Of a stretch of 46,301 nucleotides of DNA, positions 15,476 to 24,262 are shown one piece after another (position 1 is the first letter of the stretch; every line of letters begins with the position of its first letter). The DNA comes from an uncultured Prevotellaceae bacterium (GTDB lineage Bacteria; Bacteroidota; Bacteroidia; Bacteroidales; Muribaculaceae), in the NCBI GenBank assembly GCA_947165675.1, contig CAMVBJ010000027.1, positions 1 through 46,301 on the forward strand, written 5' to 3'. The translations under genes were made by a program, and so were the position numbers. The notes below the pieces were generated by a model. The model had not been told where the DNA came from. It did not search any database and saw nothing but the letters and a program-made list of their open reading frames with translations.

Positions 15476-16729
15476 ATGAAAAAATTAACTCTATTAGTGC
15501 TTCTGTGTGTGTCGTATTTAATACCGACTATGACGAATGCGCAGGAAGTTACCTATGTGGAGGATCCTTCACAAGGTTATCTGTTTAACCGCATGAGAGA
15601 CAACTGGTTCATCCAGGCTGACGGTGGTGTCGGCTTGATGATGTCATCCTATGACAAGCACGAGAAGTTTGGTCACCGTTTAGGTGCAAAGGCAGACTTG
15701 TTCATTGGTAAATGGTTCTCTCCGCTGCTGGGTCTGCGTGGTGGTTTTGACTTCGAGCAGATCAAGGGTGCAACCTGGACTGGCAACTATGCTGCCCTGG
15801 GTTATCGTAACTGGCCTCGCCAGCTCGATGGTGGTGCATTCGTACCCCAGCACTTCAACAACTTCGGTCTTGTTGGTGACGTGATGTTTAACGTATCCAA
15901 CTGGCTGTGCGGTTACAAGCCCTATCGTTTCTACAATGCAATCCTCTATGTGGGTATGGCAGTTAACTGGGTATATGCCCGTGACGGTGCCCGTCCCGTA
16001 TCTGATGGCAAGTGGAAATATGGTGCAAACGACGACCCCAAACACAGCCGCAACTACAGCATGCAGATTGGTTTGCTCAACAGCTTCGCAATCACTAAGA
16101 AGTTAGACTTCAACGTTGACCTGCGCTTCGACCTCATGCAAGAGCACATCGACGGTGCCGGTATGGGTTATAGGACCTGGAACGAGTATCCCGGTATCCT
16201 CCTCGGTCTCACCTACAAGTTGGGTAAGAGCGAGTGGAACGCACCTGTTACCGCCGTTTGCCCGCCCTACAAGTACACCGATGCTGAGGGTGACGCACTC
16301 GTGGCCAACCTGAATGACGCCAACCGCAAGATTGCTGACCTTGAGAATCAGCTGCGCAAGTGCCTTGAGAAAGCTCCTGCTCCCAATGCCGATCCCGCTG
16401 CTGGCGAAGCTCCCCTTGCAACCGTTTACTTCCCCATTAACCGTACCGAGGTTCTGGGCGTACAGCGCAATGTCATTGAGGCTGTTGCCGAGGTCATGAA
16501 GAACGAAAACCGCAACTACATGCTTACCGGTTGGGCTGACAACTACACTGGTAACGACCAGATCAACGTCCGCCTGCGCAAGGGCCGTGTTGCTACCGTC
16601 AAGAGCGAACTCGTGAAGAAGGGTGTTGCTGACAGCCGTCTCGAGACCCAAATCAACAATGGCGAGCTGACCAATTATGGTCCCAAGGCCGCTTCGCTCG
16701 ACCGCGCCGTTACTATCCACCGCAAGTAG
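15476..16729 (+). CDS. OmpA-family outer membrane protein
   Basis: A 417-residue outer-membrane protein. The signal peptide ends at about residue 23 (TNAQ). A beta-barrel-like region (about 25-265) is rich in aromatic strands such as LGLRGGFDF and ILYVGMAVNW. A coiled coil follows (ANLNDANRKIADLENQLRK), then a short Pro/Ala linker, then the C-terminal OmpA domain (about 320-417) with VYFPINRTEV, the helix with GRVATVKSELVKKGV and a closing DRAVTIHRK. The OmpA domain should bind peptidoglycan and tie the envelope together. The isolated strong promoter fits an abundant porin-like protein. Confidence 0.92.
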   Translation: MKKLTLLVLLCVSYLIPTMTNAQEVTYVEDPSQGYLFNRMRDNWFIQADGGVGLMMSSYDKHEKFGHRLGAKADLFIGKWFSPLLGLRGGFDFEQIKGATWTGNYAALGYRNWPRQLDGGAFVPQHFNNFGLVGDVMFNVSNWLCGYKPYRFYNAILYVGMAVNWVYARDGARPVSDGKWKYGANDDPKHSRNYSMQIGLLNSFAITKKLDFNVDLRFDLMQEHIDGAGMGYRTWNEYPGILLGLTYKLGKSEWNAPVTAVCPPYKYTDAEGDALVANLNDANRKIADLENQLRKCLEKAPAPNADPAAGEAPLATVYFPINRTEVLGVQRNVIEAVAEVMKNENRNYMLTGWADNYTGNDQINVRLRKGRVATVKSELVKKGVADSRLETQINNGELTNYGPKAASLDRAVTIHRK

Positions 16730-16763
16730 TTTTTCATAACAATAATTCATAGTTTTTAGTAAG

Positions 16764-16796
16764 GTGTTCCACTTTCTATGGTGGAACATCTTTTTA
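16764..16796 (+). terminator. Intrinsic terminator
   Basis: GTTCCAC (16766-16772) pairs with GTGGAAC (16781-16787), followed by ATCTTTTT. It ends the OmpA-family transcript. Confidence 0.75.
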
Positions 16797-16841
16797 AATA
16801 ACCCAAATACTACATTATTCTAATATATATTAAGAAATTTC

Positions 16842-18266
16842 ATGTCACATCGAGCCGACAAGGATTCATTATTGCTGCTCATCCGTGAGAAGAAGCCGTT
16901 GTCTTTAAGACAACAATTACAACTCACGTTCACCTTGAGTATGCCCGCAGTGCTTGCCAATGCATCAGCAATGGTGATGCAATTTATCGATGCAGCAATG
17001 GTGGGACAGCTGGGAGCAGATGACTCAGCATCCGTCGGCTTGATGGGCACGACCTCCTGGCTGTTTGAGGGCGTGCTTAGCGCTTTCGCCGCTGGCTATG
17101 CAGTACAGGTTGCCCACCTGCTGGGAGCTAAGCGCAATGCCGATGCCCGTCAATTGGTGCGTCAAGCTATCGTTGTCTGCTTGTTGTTCAGTTTCATGAT
17201 GGCAGGACTTGGCGGATTGCTTTGCAAGCCGTTACCAGCATGGTTGGGTGCAGAAGAACACATCAGAGCTAATGCCACAATCTATTTCGGCACCTTCATG
17301 CTGTTCGTCCCGTTCTTCATGATTGACATTGTGGCAAGTTCCATGCTGCGCAGCAGTGGTAACATGCGCATCCCAAGCATTCTCAACATCTTGATGTGTG
17401 TGCTGGATGTGTTTTTCAACTTCCTGCTCATTTTCCCCACCCGCGAAATCACCATCTTGGGGCGCTCGATGACTATGCCTGGCGCCGGATTGGGGGTTAT
17501 GGGGGCAGCATTAGGCACGGCTTGTGCCGGACTGGTTATTTCCCTGCTGATGGCCTACTATCTCATATTCCGTTCCGACGAACTGCGACTCACCCTTGAC
17601 CGAGGGAGTTTCAGACCCAGCCTGAAAACATTCAGAAAAGCCATTCACATCTCCACCCCGATGGGACTGCAACACATCATGATGTGCAGCGCCTCGATTG
17701 TCATTACTGGCATCGTGGCTCCGCTGGGCAGTATAGCTCTTGCCGCCAACTCGTTTGGCATCACAGCCGAGAGCCTGTGTTACATGTCGGGCTACGGCAT
17801 TGCCGACGCAGCCACAACACTCATCGGCCAAAGCTTGGGTGCAGGCCGCAAGAAGTTGACCCGTAGCTTCGCATGGATCACAGTACTGTCAGGCATGACC
17901 ATTATGGGCTTGCTGGCTATTCTTATGTTCGTGTTTGCTCCTCAATTGATGGGCCTCATGTCACCCGTTCCTGAAGTTGTTGAACTTGGTGCACGGTGTC
18001 TGAGAGTCGAGGCCTGGGCCGAACCGCTGTTCGCTGCTTCCATCATCAGTTATGGAGTGTTTGTGGGAGCCGGATACACGTTGGTACCATGCGGCATCAA
18101 CCTCGTGAGCATGTGGATTGTGAGACTTGGACTCTCGGCCATCATGGTGTCCACGATGGGCTTGTATGGCGTGTGGATGGCGATGGCTATTGAGTTATGC
18201 TTCAGGGGAGCGGTATACCTCTTGTGGCTCTCGTCCAAGCGATGGATGAGAAGTGTTATTGATTGA
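16842..18266 (+). CDS. MATE-family efflux transporter
   Basis: A multidrug/toxin exporter driven by Na+ or H+, 474 residues with 12 hydrophobic helices. Typical features: TLSMPAVLANASAMVMQFIDAAMVGQLG at helix 1, GTTSWLF, then MLRSSGNMRIPSILNIL at the end of the first half. The pseudo-symmetric second half begins STPMGLQHIMM and includes GYGIADAATTLIGQSLGAG. Substrate unknown. It converges with the EamA gene and the two reading frames overlap tail to tail by 11 nt (18256-18266), so no terminator separates them. Confidence 0.93.
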   Translation: MSHRADKDSLLLLIREKKPLSLRQQLQLTFTLSMPAVLANASAMVMQFIDAAMVGQLGADDSASVGLMGTTSWLFEGVLSAFAAGYAVQVAHLLGAKRNADARQLVRQAIVVCLLFSFMMAGLGGLLCKPLPAWLGAEEHIRANATIYFGTFMLFVPFFMIDIVASSMLRSSGNMRIPSILNILMCVLDVFFNFLLIFPTREITILGRSMTMPGAGLGVMGAALGTACAGLVISLLMAYYLIFRSDELRLTLDRGSFRPSLKTFRKAIHISTPMGLQHIMMCSASIVITGIVAPLGSIALAANSFGITAESLCYMSGYGIADAATTLIGQSLGAGRKKLTRSFAWITVLSGMTIMGLLAILMFVFAPQLMGLMSPVPEVVELGARCLRVEAWAEPLFAASIISYGVFVGAGYTLVPCGINLVSMWIVRLGLSAIMVSTMGLYGVWMAMAIELCFRGAVYLLWLSSKRWMRSVID

Positions 18267-19170
18267 CCGCAGGCTTGCGCTTAAACTTCTCGGCAATAAT
18301 CACACCGGCCAGGATGAGCGTACAGCCAATGTAAGCGACCACTGTCGTCCGTTCTCCGAACCAGATAGCAGCAGCTATCATCGATATGATAGGGCTCAAG
18401 TAGAAATAATTGCTGGCACGCACGGCACCAATGCGCTTGACAGTGATGCCCCAAATGAAGTATGCCGCCAGTGAGCACACTAAACCAAGATACAGTAGAT
18501 TGCCCCATACCTCAGGCTGACGGAATACACGCCAATCGATCTTTGATTCCTCCATCAACAACAGCGGCAATGCCGATAAGACGCCATAGAAGAAAAGCTT
18601 GCGGGTAATAAACAGGGTAGAATAAGTTTGATTCAACTTTTTGAGAGCCATAGAATAGAAAGCCCAGACAAACGCAGCCAGCAATGCCAAGAGGTCACCG
18701 ACAATGCTGTCACCCCACACCAATCCGTCCTTTAACGCCAGCATCACCGATCCAACGAAGGCGATAATCATACCAACGAAAGTCATCCACGTGATTCGCT
18801 CGTCGCGGTAGAAGATAGCTCCCATTAAGGCCGTCGTCAAGGGGGCTGTGCTCACCAAAACCGCAACATCACTTATCAAGGTGAGTTCCAGCGCAGTATT
18901 CTCGGCAATAAAATAGGCCGATCCACCAGCGACGCCACACACCACAAACAGCAATTCATCACGCCAGCCCGTGTAACGCATCTTAAAACCGCTGGTGACC
19001 AACAACGAAACATAGGCTATGGTGAAGCGGGCCACAAAGATTTCGGTGGGTGTCAGCCCAGCATCAAGTAATACACGCGTGTTGAGGAATGAGATACCCC
19101 ACACCAGAATCATGGCGAAAGCCGCCACGTGATACCAAAACTCGCCTTTCTTGTTTTTGTTCTGTCCCAT
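18256..19170 (-). CDS. EamA/DMT-family transporter
   Basis: An inner-membrane transporter with ten helices arranged as two EamA repeats (about residues 10-140 and 155-290 of 304). ILVWGISFLNTRVLLDAGLTPTEI opens the first repeat, and GDLLALLAAFVWAFYSMALKKL opens the second. Members export amino acids, nucleotide precursors or other metabolites; the substrate is not predictable. ATG at 19170 was chosen because the longer frame to 19242 would run through the promoter at 19186-19193. It diverges from tilS. Confidence 0.9.
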   Translation of the reverse strand: MGQNKNKKGEFWYHVAAFAMILVWGISFLNTRVLLDAGLTPTEIFVARFTIAYVSLLVTSGFKMRYTGWRDELLFVVCGVAGGSAYFIAENTALELTLISDVAVLVSTAPLTTALMGAIFYRDERITWMTFVGMIIAFVGSVMLALKDGLVWGDSIVGDLLALLAAFVWAFYSMALKKLNQTYSTLFITRKLFFYGVLSALPLLLMEESKIDWRVFRQPEVWGNLLYLGLVCSLAAYFIWGITVKRIGAVRASNYFYLSPIISMIAAAIWFGERTTVVAYIGCTLILAGVIIAEKFKRKPAVNQ

Positions 19171-19185
19171 GAGAAAAAGATGGTG

Positions 19186-19193
19186 CAAAGGTA
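19186..19193 (-). promoter_or_regulatory. -7 element TACCTTTG for the EamA gene
   Basis: Forward CAAAGGTA reads TACCTTTG on the minus strand and ends 15 nt before the ATG at 19170. Confidence 0.7.
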
Positions 19194-19290
19194 CAATATA
19201 GTTTGCAGTTGTCAGTTTTCGGTTGTCAGTTTTTTTACTCATCGACCGACGTTCAATAAAGAATTATTGCTAACGAGGCAAAAAAAACAT

Positions 19291-19298
19291 TACCTTTG
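19291..19298 (+). promoter_or_regulatory. -7 element TACCTTTG directly before tilS
   Basis: A perfect box with only five bases between it and the tilS ATG. Since Bacteroidota transcripts start roughly 7 nt after this box, the mRNA should be leaderless or nearly so. TTG at 19267-19269 sits at about the -33 position. Confidence 0.7.
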
Positions 19299-19303
19299 CA
19301 ACA

Positions 19304-20614
19304 ATGAATCACGACGAATTTATTCAACGGATTGCCCATGCCAAGCAAGAGCCCGACATCAACGGCAAGCCTGTGCTGGTGGCATTGAGCGGTGGCGCCG
19401 ACTCGGTGGCACTACTGCGGGTGCTGCTGGAGCTTGGCCATTCTTGCCGCGCAGCCCATTGCAACTTCCACCTGAGGGGAGATGAGTCGGTTCGCGACGA
19501 GCAATTTGTACGCCAGTTGTGCAAGCAACTTGAGGTTCCATTGACAGTCAAGGACTTTGATGTCGCAGCATGGCAGCATGAGCATGGAGGTTCGGTAGAG
19601 ATGGCCTGTCGTGAACTGCGCTACCATTGGTTTGAACAAGAACGCATCAAGCATGGTTGCGCCTGCATTGCTGTCGCCCATCATGCCGACGATCAGGTCG
19701 AGACCTTCTTCCTGAATCTGATGAGGGGGACAGGCCTTCGTGGGCTCACAGGCATGGAAAGGCTTAGCCACAAGATATGGCGCCCGTTGCTCACTGTGAA
19801 GCGCGCCGATATCCTTCACTACCTTCAAGCGATTGGGCAAGGCTATGTCACCGATAGCACCAATGCAAAGAATGACTACCGACGCAATCAACTGCGCAAT
19901 ATTGTCTTGCCTGCCATCAAGAGCCAGTTTCCACTTGGTATCGAGCGCACTCTCGACACCATGGACAACCTGTCTCGCGACCTCTCTTTATTGACAGCAA
20001 TGGTCAATGAGGCCATACCAGACGAGCAACACATTAACATCAAGTTATTGCTCGCTCATCCCCATGCATCCACCCTACTCTACCATCGCATTCGTCACTT
20101 GGGTTTCAACCATAATCAATGTGTCCAAGCTATTGAGTCAGCTCGGTCAAATCATGTAGGACGTCAATTCATCGGTCAAGGCCACTTACTTATTGTGAAC
20201 AGGAAAACCATCGACATCGAGACGGTTGACAACAAAAGCGACATCGAGATTCCCATCAAGTTGACAGACGACGTGCTCTCCCCAGTCCACATCACTATTT
20301 CCAGCAATAATCCTCCCTTCTCGCCCCGGATGTGTGATGGAAAAAGAAAGGTGGCATTCAACAGGCTAATCCTTAACAGCCAACACATCGTGCTGCGCCA
20401 TTGGCGACAAGGCGACCGATTCAAGCCATTTGGCTTGCAAGGCTCAAAATTAGTAAGCGACCTGTTTGCTGATCTTAAGTTTGATCACGCCGCCAAGTGT
20501 AATACATGGCTCATGGAGGCCGACGGCAACATCGTGTGGATTTTGGGTTATCGTTCATCGGCATTATTTCCAGTGGATACAGAGGACCAAGAGTACCTGA
20601 TGCTCAGCCTGTAA
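19304..20614 (+). CDS. tilS: tRNA(Ile)-lysidine synthetase
   Basis: Converts the wobble C34 of tRNA-Ile(CAU) to lysidine using ATP and lysine, which changes both codon and amino-acid identity. The enzyme is essential in most bacteria. The PP-loop ATP-binding motif LSGGADSVALL is at about residues 28-38. AHHADDQVETFFLNLMRGTGLRGL, RPLL near the lysine site and TDSTNAKNDYRRNQLRN are all family hallmarks. The C-terminal TilS domain includes LRHWRQGDRFKPFGLQGSK. 436 residues is normal. ATG at 19304 gives the correct N-terminus but lies at the expected transcription start. Confidence 0.96.
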   Translation: MNHDEFIQRIAHAKQEPDINGKPVLVALSGGADSVALLRVLLELGHSCRAAHCNFHLRGDESVRDEQFVRQLCKQLEVPLTVKDFDVAAWQHEHGGSVEMACRELRYHWFEQERIKHGCACIAVAHHADDQVETFFLNLMRGTGLRGLTGMERLSHKIWRPLLTVKRADILHYLQAIGQGYVTDSTNAKNDYRRNQLRNIVLPAIKSQFPLGIERTLDTMDNLSRDLSLLTAMVNEAIPDEQHINIKLLLAHPHASTLLYHRIRHLGFNHNQCVQAIESARSNHVGRQFIGQGHLLIVNRKTIDIETVDNKSDIEIPIKLTDDVLSPVHITISSNNPPFSPRMCDGKRKVAFNRLILNSQHIVLRHWRQGDRFKPFGLQGSKLVSDLFADLKFDHAAKCNTWLMEADGNIVWILGYRSSALFPVDTEDQEYLMLSL

Positions 20615-20680
20615 CGGCACATTATTCCATATTCTGTCAAGTAAGTTTAAAAACAAAATTCAAAAAAATCGCCGAAAAGA

Positions 20681-20712
20681 TTTGCATAAAAAGAATTTTG
20701 GCAGTACCTTTG
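20681..20712 (+). promoter_or_regulatory. Strong promoter of the tRNA unit
   Basis: TTTG (20681-20684), 20 nt, TACCTTTG (20705-20712) is a full consensus match. Transcription should start near 20719, about 34 nt before tRNA-Ser. Confidence 0.8.
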
Positions 20713-20752
20713 CACCCCAAATGGGCGGGTTACGTACTCGTGACACGCTTTC

Positions 20753-20838
20753 GGAGAGATGGCAGAGTGGTCGATTGCGGCGGTCTTGAAAACCGTTGAG
20801 GCTAACTACCTCCAGGGGTTCGAATCCCTTTCTCTCCG
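20753..20838 (+). tRNA. tRNA-Ser(UGA)
   Basis: Acceptor GGAGAGA (20753-20759) pairs with TCTCTCC (20831-20837), with discriminator G at 20838. The anticodon loop CTTGAAA between CGGT and ACCG gives UGA. A long variable arm follows, as in class II tRNAs, and the T-loop GGTTCGAATCC is intact. A full CCA is not encoded. Confidence 0.96.
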
Positions 20839-20888
20839 CATTTTTTTTGCATATTGGTCCCATTTTGGTATTGACCAACTATTTGGAA

Positions 20889-20962
20889 GGTTCCGTAGCT
20901 CAGCTGGATAGAGCAACAGCCTTCTAAGCTGTGGGCCCTGGGTTCGAATCCCAGCGGAATCA
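20889..20962 (+). tRNA. tRNA-Arg(UCU)
   Basis: Acceptor GGTTCCG (20889-20895) pairs with CGGAATC (20955-20961) with one G-T pair. The D-loop GCTCAGCTGGATAGAGC, the anticodon loop CTTCTAA between ACAGC and GCTGT (anticodon UCU) and the T-loop GTTCGAATC are all present. CCA is not encoded. Co-transcribed with tRNA-Ser, 50 nt upstream. Confidence 0.96.
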
Positions 20963-20976
20963 CGCTTCCAATTTTT

Positions 20977-21018
20977 GAGTCCCCGCAAACCATGTATTTG
21001 GTTAGCGGGGACTCTTTT
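20977..21018 (+). terminator. Terminator of the tRNA unit
   Basis: GAGTCCCCGC (20977-20986) pairs exactly with GCGGGGACTC (21005-21014), followed by TTTT. Confidence 0.85.
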
Positions 21019-21057
21019 ACTCACCTCCCTCAAAAGAAAGGAGGCTAATATCATTGA

Positions 21058-21165
21058 TTCAAGTTTTTAAAGTGGCGCAGTTACTTTAAAAACTTGAATT
21101 ATAATAAAACTTCAGCCTTTTATAACTCAGGTATAAATTCTTTAACCGATTATACCTTGAGAATA
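21058..21165. repeat. 16-bp perfect inverted repeat and an adjacent hairpin
   Basis: TTCAAGTTTTTAAAGT (21058-21073) is the exact reverse complement of 21083-21098 across a 9-nt loop. A second, weaker pairing (CAGGTATAA near 21129 with TTATACC near 21150) follows. They lie between the tRNA terminator and the convergent lipoprotein gene, so they may end transcription from the minus strand. The only base-rich clue is A/T content, with no clean T-run. Confidence 0.5.
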
Positions 21166-21176
21166 CTGCACCTGGG

Positions 21177-21926
21177 TTATTTTTGGGAAGCACGCACGGC
21201 GCGCACAGTGTTGCCGACATACCGGGAATCATACCAGACTTGCTGATCGCCCCAATAATTAAAGAACAGGATATATGCATCTGCCTGGTCAGCAGCCTCA
21301 ATAGCGAGCTTCTCACGGGAACATAGCGAGCGCGACCAGTAGTAAGCGTATTTTCCATCATAATACAGATGACTTGAGTAGCCACCCGAAGTCGGTAGGA
21401 ATATGGAGTTACCGTTTGGCCCTGTCACTATATAACCATTCACATTGTCCTTCTGAATCCATTGCCAGGTACATTTTTCCAGGAGCTCTTGCAACTGTTC
21501 CAACGTCGGCATGCGCCACCGTGGTCCCCAGTTCACGTATGCGGCATCGTCTTCAGGATCAAGTTCCATCTTGCCATCACCCTTGACAATGCCATCATCT
21601 GTCCAATTACTCATATAGTACTTATACCACGTCTCTTCTATAACATGATAAAAATGATCGGTAATGGTATCATATTGCCAATGGGCCCACTTGTAGTTCC
21701 ACCAGTCATATTCTTCCTTGGTAGCGGTCTCACCCCAGGCAAAGTAGTCGCCATAGTCCTCGGGGTTGTCGGCACCGACGTTGCACGTTGCCCACAGTGT
21801 GCCGCTGGGCAGACCTAAATCAACACACTCATGGCCATCAGGGGGTAATGGTTCATCTTTATCGTCATTACATGAGATGAAGGCAAGAGAAAATGCAATG
21901 GCCAATAAAAAAAGTATCTTTTTCAT
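21177..21926 (-). CDS. Lipoprotein with FISUMP-like domain
   Basis: A 249-residue exported lipoprotein with lipobox FISC (Cys at about residue 19), followed by NDDKDEP. The mature protein opens with CVDLGLPSGTLWATCNVGA, GDYFAWGE follows, and later PRWRMPTLEQLQELLEKC, FLPTSGGY and YYWSRSL appear. This order is typical of the Fibrobacter succinogenes major paralogous-domain proteins that are abundant in Bacteroidales and have no known enzymatic role. Start chosen at ATG 21926; the upstream in-frame codon at 21935 is TTG. A TATCTTTG box lies 24 nt upstream. Confidence 0.85.
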   Translation of the reverse strand: MKKILFLLAIAFSLAFISCNDDKDEPLPPDGHECVDLGLPSGTLWATCNVGADNPEDYGDYFAWGETATKEEYDWWNYKWAHWQYDTITDHFYHVIEETWYKYYMSNWTDDGIVKGDGKMELDPEDDAAYVNWGPRWRMPTLEQLQELLEKCTWQWIQKDNVNGYIVTGPNGNSIFLPTSGGYSSHLYYDGKYAYYWSRSLCSREKLAIEAADQADAYILFFNYWGDQQVWYDSRYVGNTVRAVRASQK

Positions 21927-21949
21927 AAAATTCAATTAAATGTTCGTTG

Positions 21950-21957
21950 CAAAGATA
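21950..21957 (-). promoter_or_regulatory. -7 element TATCTTTG for the FISUMP-like lipoprotein
   Basis: Forward CAAAGATA reads TATCTTTG on the minus strand, 24 nt before the ATG at 21926. Confidence 0.6.
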
Positions 21958-22109
21958 TGGCGTTTCAAAAAGAGAAACAAATAATGGCTCACAAAAAATG
22001 AAAAATATCTTAACTTTCGCCCAGATGTGTCCAATATTTTTACACTAAGTTTTCGGCAAGAACACCGATGCCACTCTCTACGGTCTTAGGGCAGTGTTCT
22101 ACATGAATG

Positions 22110-22141
22110 TTTGGGGATGTTGGGGAAATTCCGTATATTTG
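22110..22141 (+). promoter_or_regulatory. Promoter of the C1 peptidase gene
   Basis: TTTG (22110-22113), 20 nt, TATATTTG (22134-22141) is a full match. The leader is about 19 nt. Confidence 0.75.
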
Positions 22142-22166
22142 CAGAAAATACTAAAGATCCATTGAT

Positions 22167-23351
22167 ATGAAAAGGACGATTATCTATCTGATGCTGATGT
22201 GCCTGGGATATCCGTTTCATGCTCAGGCGAGTGACGAGATTGTATTTACCACAGTGATGGAGAACCCCATCACACCGGTGAAGAACCAGAGCCGAAGCGG
22301 CACGTGCTGGTCCTATGCGACCATTGGCTTTATCGAGGCTGAACTGTTGCGAACAACGGGTAAGACGTATGACCTGAGCGAGATGTTCGTTGCCAGCAAG
22401 GATTATGTCGATTGCGCTGAGTATCACGTCAGGATGCACGGATTCAGCCGTTTCTCAGAGGGTGGCTCAGCCGATGATGTATTCGAGGTGATCAATCGTC
22501 ACGGCATCTGCCCCGAGGAGGCGATGGCACGCCCAGGATCGATGATCGGCGACACGCTGGCCAACTTCACCGAGTTTTTTGCCACACTGGAGCCCTACGT
22601 GGCATCCATCGCCAAGGGTAACAGCACCAAGCTGACCTCTCAATGGAAGGTGGGCTTGCAGGGCATCCTGGACGCTTACCTGGGACCTTGTCCTGAGAAG
22701 TTCACATACGAGGGCAAACAATACACTCCGCAGAGCTTTGCTAAAATGCTTGGCATCAACAAGAGCAACTACGTGAGCATCACGAGCTTCACCCACCACC
22801 CGTTCTATGAGCAGTTTGTCATCGAGGCACCCTACAAGTGGCGTCCACGCCCCAGCTACAACGTCACCCTCGACGAGATGATGGCGACCATCGACAACGC
22901 CCTGCAACAAGGTTACACCGTGTGCTGGGGCGGTGACGTGAGTGAGGACGGCTTCACACGCACTGGACTGGGCATCGCCGCCGACATCGAACATGCTGAT
23001 GACCTCACGGGCAGTGACGCCGCACGATGGCTCAAACTCACCAAGGCCGAAAAAGCCGAGTCGTTAAAGAAACTTGGCGCCCAGACACCCGAACTCGTCC
23101 CTACTCAGGAATTGCGCCAGGAGCGATTTGATAACTGGCAATCGACCTATGACCACGTGATGGTCATCTACGGCATCGCCCGCGATCAGAACGGACGCGA
23201 ATACTACAAGGTGAAAAACTCGTGGGGCAAGACAGGCGACTATCAGGGAATCTGGTATATGTCCAAGGCCTACATTGCCCTGAATACGACCTACATATTC
23301 GTCAACAAGGATGCCGTGATGAAGGACGTACGCAAGAAGCTCGGCTTTTAA
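22167..23351 (+). CDS. Secreted C1-family aminopeptidase, bleomycin-hydrolase-like
   Basis: A papain-fold cysteine peptidase of 394 residues with a signal peptide cleaved at about residue 20-22 (FHAQA). The active-site Cys47 lies in SRSGTCWSY, with Gln41 of KNQS as oxyanion partner. His330 is in TYDHVMVIYGI and Asn351 in VKNSWG. The insertion at about 75-110 with ASKDYVDCAEYHV, and EGGSADDVFEVI, are typical of PepC/bleomycin hydrolase. Cytoplasmic PepC trims peptides; here the signal peptide predicts periplasmic or surface action on host or dietary peptides. It has a strong promoter and a terminator shared with fabG. Confidence 0.92.
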   Translation: MKRTIIYLMLMCLGYPFHAQASDEIVFTTVMENPITPVKNQSRSGTCWSYATIGFIEAELLRTTGKTYDLSEMFVASKDYVDCAEYHVRMHGFSRFSEGGSADDVFEVINRHGICPEEAMARPGSMIGDTLANFTEFFATLEPYVASIAKGNSTKLTSQWKVGLQGILDAYLGPCPEKFTYEGKQYTPQSFAKMLGINKSNYVSITSFTHHPFYEQFVIEAPYKWRPRPSYNVTLDEMMATIDNALQQGYTVCWGGDVSEDGFTRTGLGIAADIEHADDLTGSDAARWLKLTKAEKAESLKKLGAQTPELVPTQELRQERFDNWQSTYDHVMVIYGIARDQNGREYYKVKNSWGKTGDYQGIWYMSKAYIALNTTYIFVNKDAVMKDVRKKLGF

Positions 23352-23372
23352 GCCAACCGCTGCACCATTACC

Positions 23373-23410
23373 ACAAGAGCAGGAGCCTCGATTGGGGCTC
23401 CTGCTCTTGT
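23373..23410. terminator. Bidirectional terminator between the C1 peptidase and fabG
   Basis: ACAAGAGCAGGAGCC (23373-23387) pairs exactly over 15 bp with 23396-23410, and the symmetry extends outward to CCATTA (23365) and TAATGG (23413). It serves both convergent genes. Confidence 0.8.
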
Positions 23411-23432
23411 AATAATGGTTTATCTTACTGGA

Positions 23433-24179
23433 TTACATGTTCATGCCGCCATCGACCTGGATGACCTGACCGGTCACATAGGCCGACATGTCGCTGGCCA
23501 GGAAGGTGGCCACGTTGGCGATGTCCTCGACGGTGCCGCCACGGCGCAGGGGGATGCGCTGACACCACTCCTTACGCACCTCCTCGCTCAGAGCCTGGGT
23601 CATGGCAGTGTCGATAAAGCCCGGAGCGATGGCGTTGGCACGGATGCCGCGGCTGCCCATCTCCTGGGCGATGCTCTTGGCCAGGGCGATGAGGCCGGCC
23701 TTGCTGGCGGCATAGTTGGCCTGTCCGGCATTACCGTGTACACCCACTACCGATGCCATGTTGATGATGGAACCGTTGCGCTGGCGCATCATGATGGGCA
23801 CCAGGGCGTGGATGAAGTTGAATGCACTCTTGAGGTTCACGGCAATTACAGCGTCCCACTGCTGCTCGGTCATGCGCAGCATGATGCCGTCCTTAGTGAT
23901 ACCGGCGTTGTTGACCAGGATATCAATGTGGCCAAAGTCCTCGTGGATCTGCTTCACGACAGCCTCGGTCTCCTCAAAGTTGGCAGCGTTGCTGGCATAA
24001 CCCTTGGCACGTACGCCCAGGGCTGCGATTTCCTGCTCGGTCTGCTTGCCGTTCTCGTCAATCACGAGGTCGGTGAAGGCGACATCAGCGCCCTCGGCAG
24101 CAAACTTCAGGGCGATGGCCTTGCCGATGCCCCTTGCGGCGCCAGTGATGAGCGCCACTTTTCCTTGTAACATGTTCAT
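23433..24179 (-). CDS. fabG: 3-oxoacyl-[acyl-carrier-protein] reductase
   Basis: An NADPH-dependent reductase of the second step of fatty-acid elongation, SDR fold, cytoplasmic. The glycine motif TGAARGIG is at about residues 12-19. NNAG, the catalytic Ser of INMASVVG, the YAASK pair (Tyr and Lys) and PGFIDTAMT are all present, and the C-terminus is VIQVDGGMNM. 248 residues is standard. The start at 24179 was chosen because the longer frame to 24215 reads through the leader. It has its own promoter at 24228-24258. Together with the FabK-like protein it would cover two reductive steps of the pathway. Confidence 0.95.
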   Translation of the reverse strand: MNMLQGKVALITGAARGIGKAIALKFAAEGADVAFTDLVIDENGKQTEQEIAALGVRAKGYASNAANFEETEAVVKQIHEDFGHIDILVNNAGITKDGIMLRMTEQQWDAVIAVNLKSAFNFIHALVPIMMRQRNGSIINMASVVGVHGNAGQANYAASKAGLIALAKSIAQEMGSRGIRANAIAPGFIDTAMTQALSEEVRKEWCQRIPLRRGGTVEDIANVATFLASDMSAYVTGQVIQVDGGMNM

Positions 24180-24227
24180 TTTCTCTTTCTTATTAATTAT
24201 AGTAGTTAACTTCAATCAATTGGCCTG

Positions 24228-24258
24228 CAAAGGTAGTAAATATTGCTGACATCACAAA
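24228..24258 (-). promoter_or_regulatory. Promoter of fabG
   Basis: On the minus strand TTTG (24258-24255), 19 nt, TACCTTTG (24235-24228). The leader to 24179 is about 42 nt. Confidence 0.75.
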
Positions 24259-24262
24259 ATAT

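Noticed and set aside
23415-24170. 251-codon plus-strand frame opposite fabG
   Set aside because: FabG has all its SDR motifs and its own promoter; the plus frame is compositional shadow.
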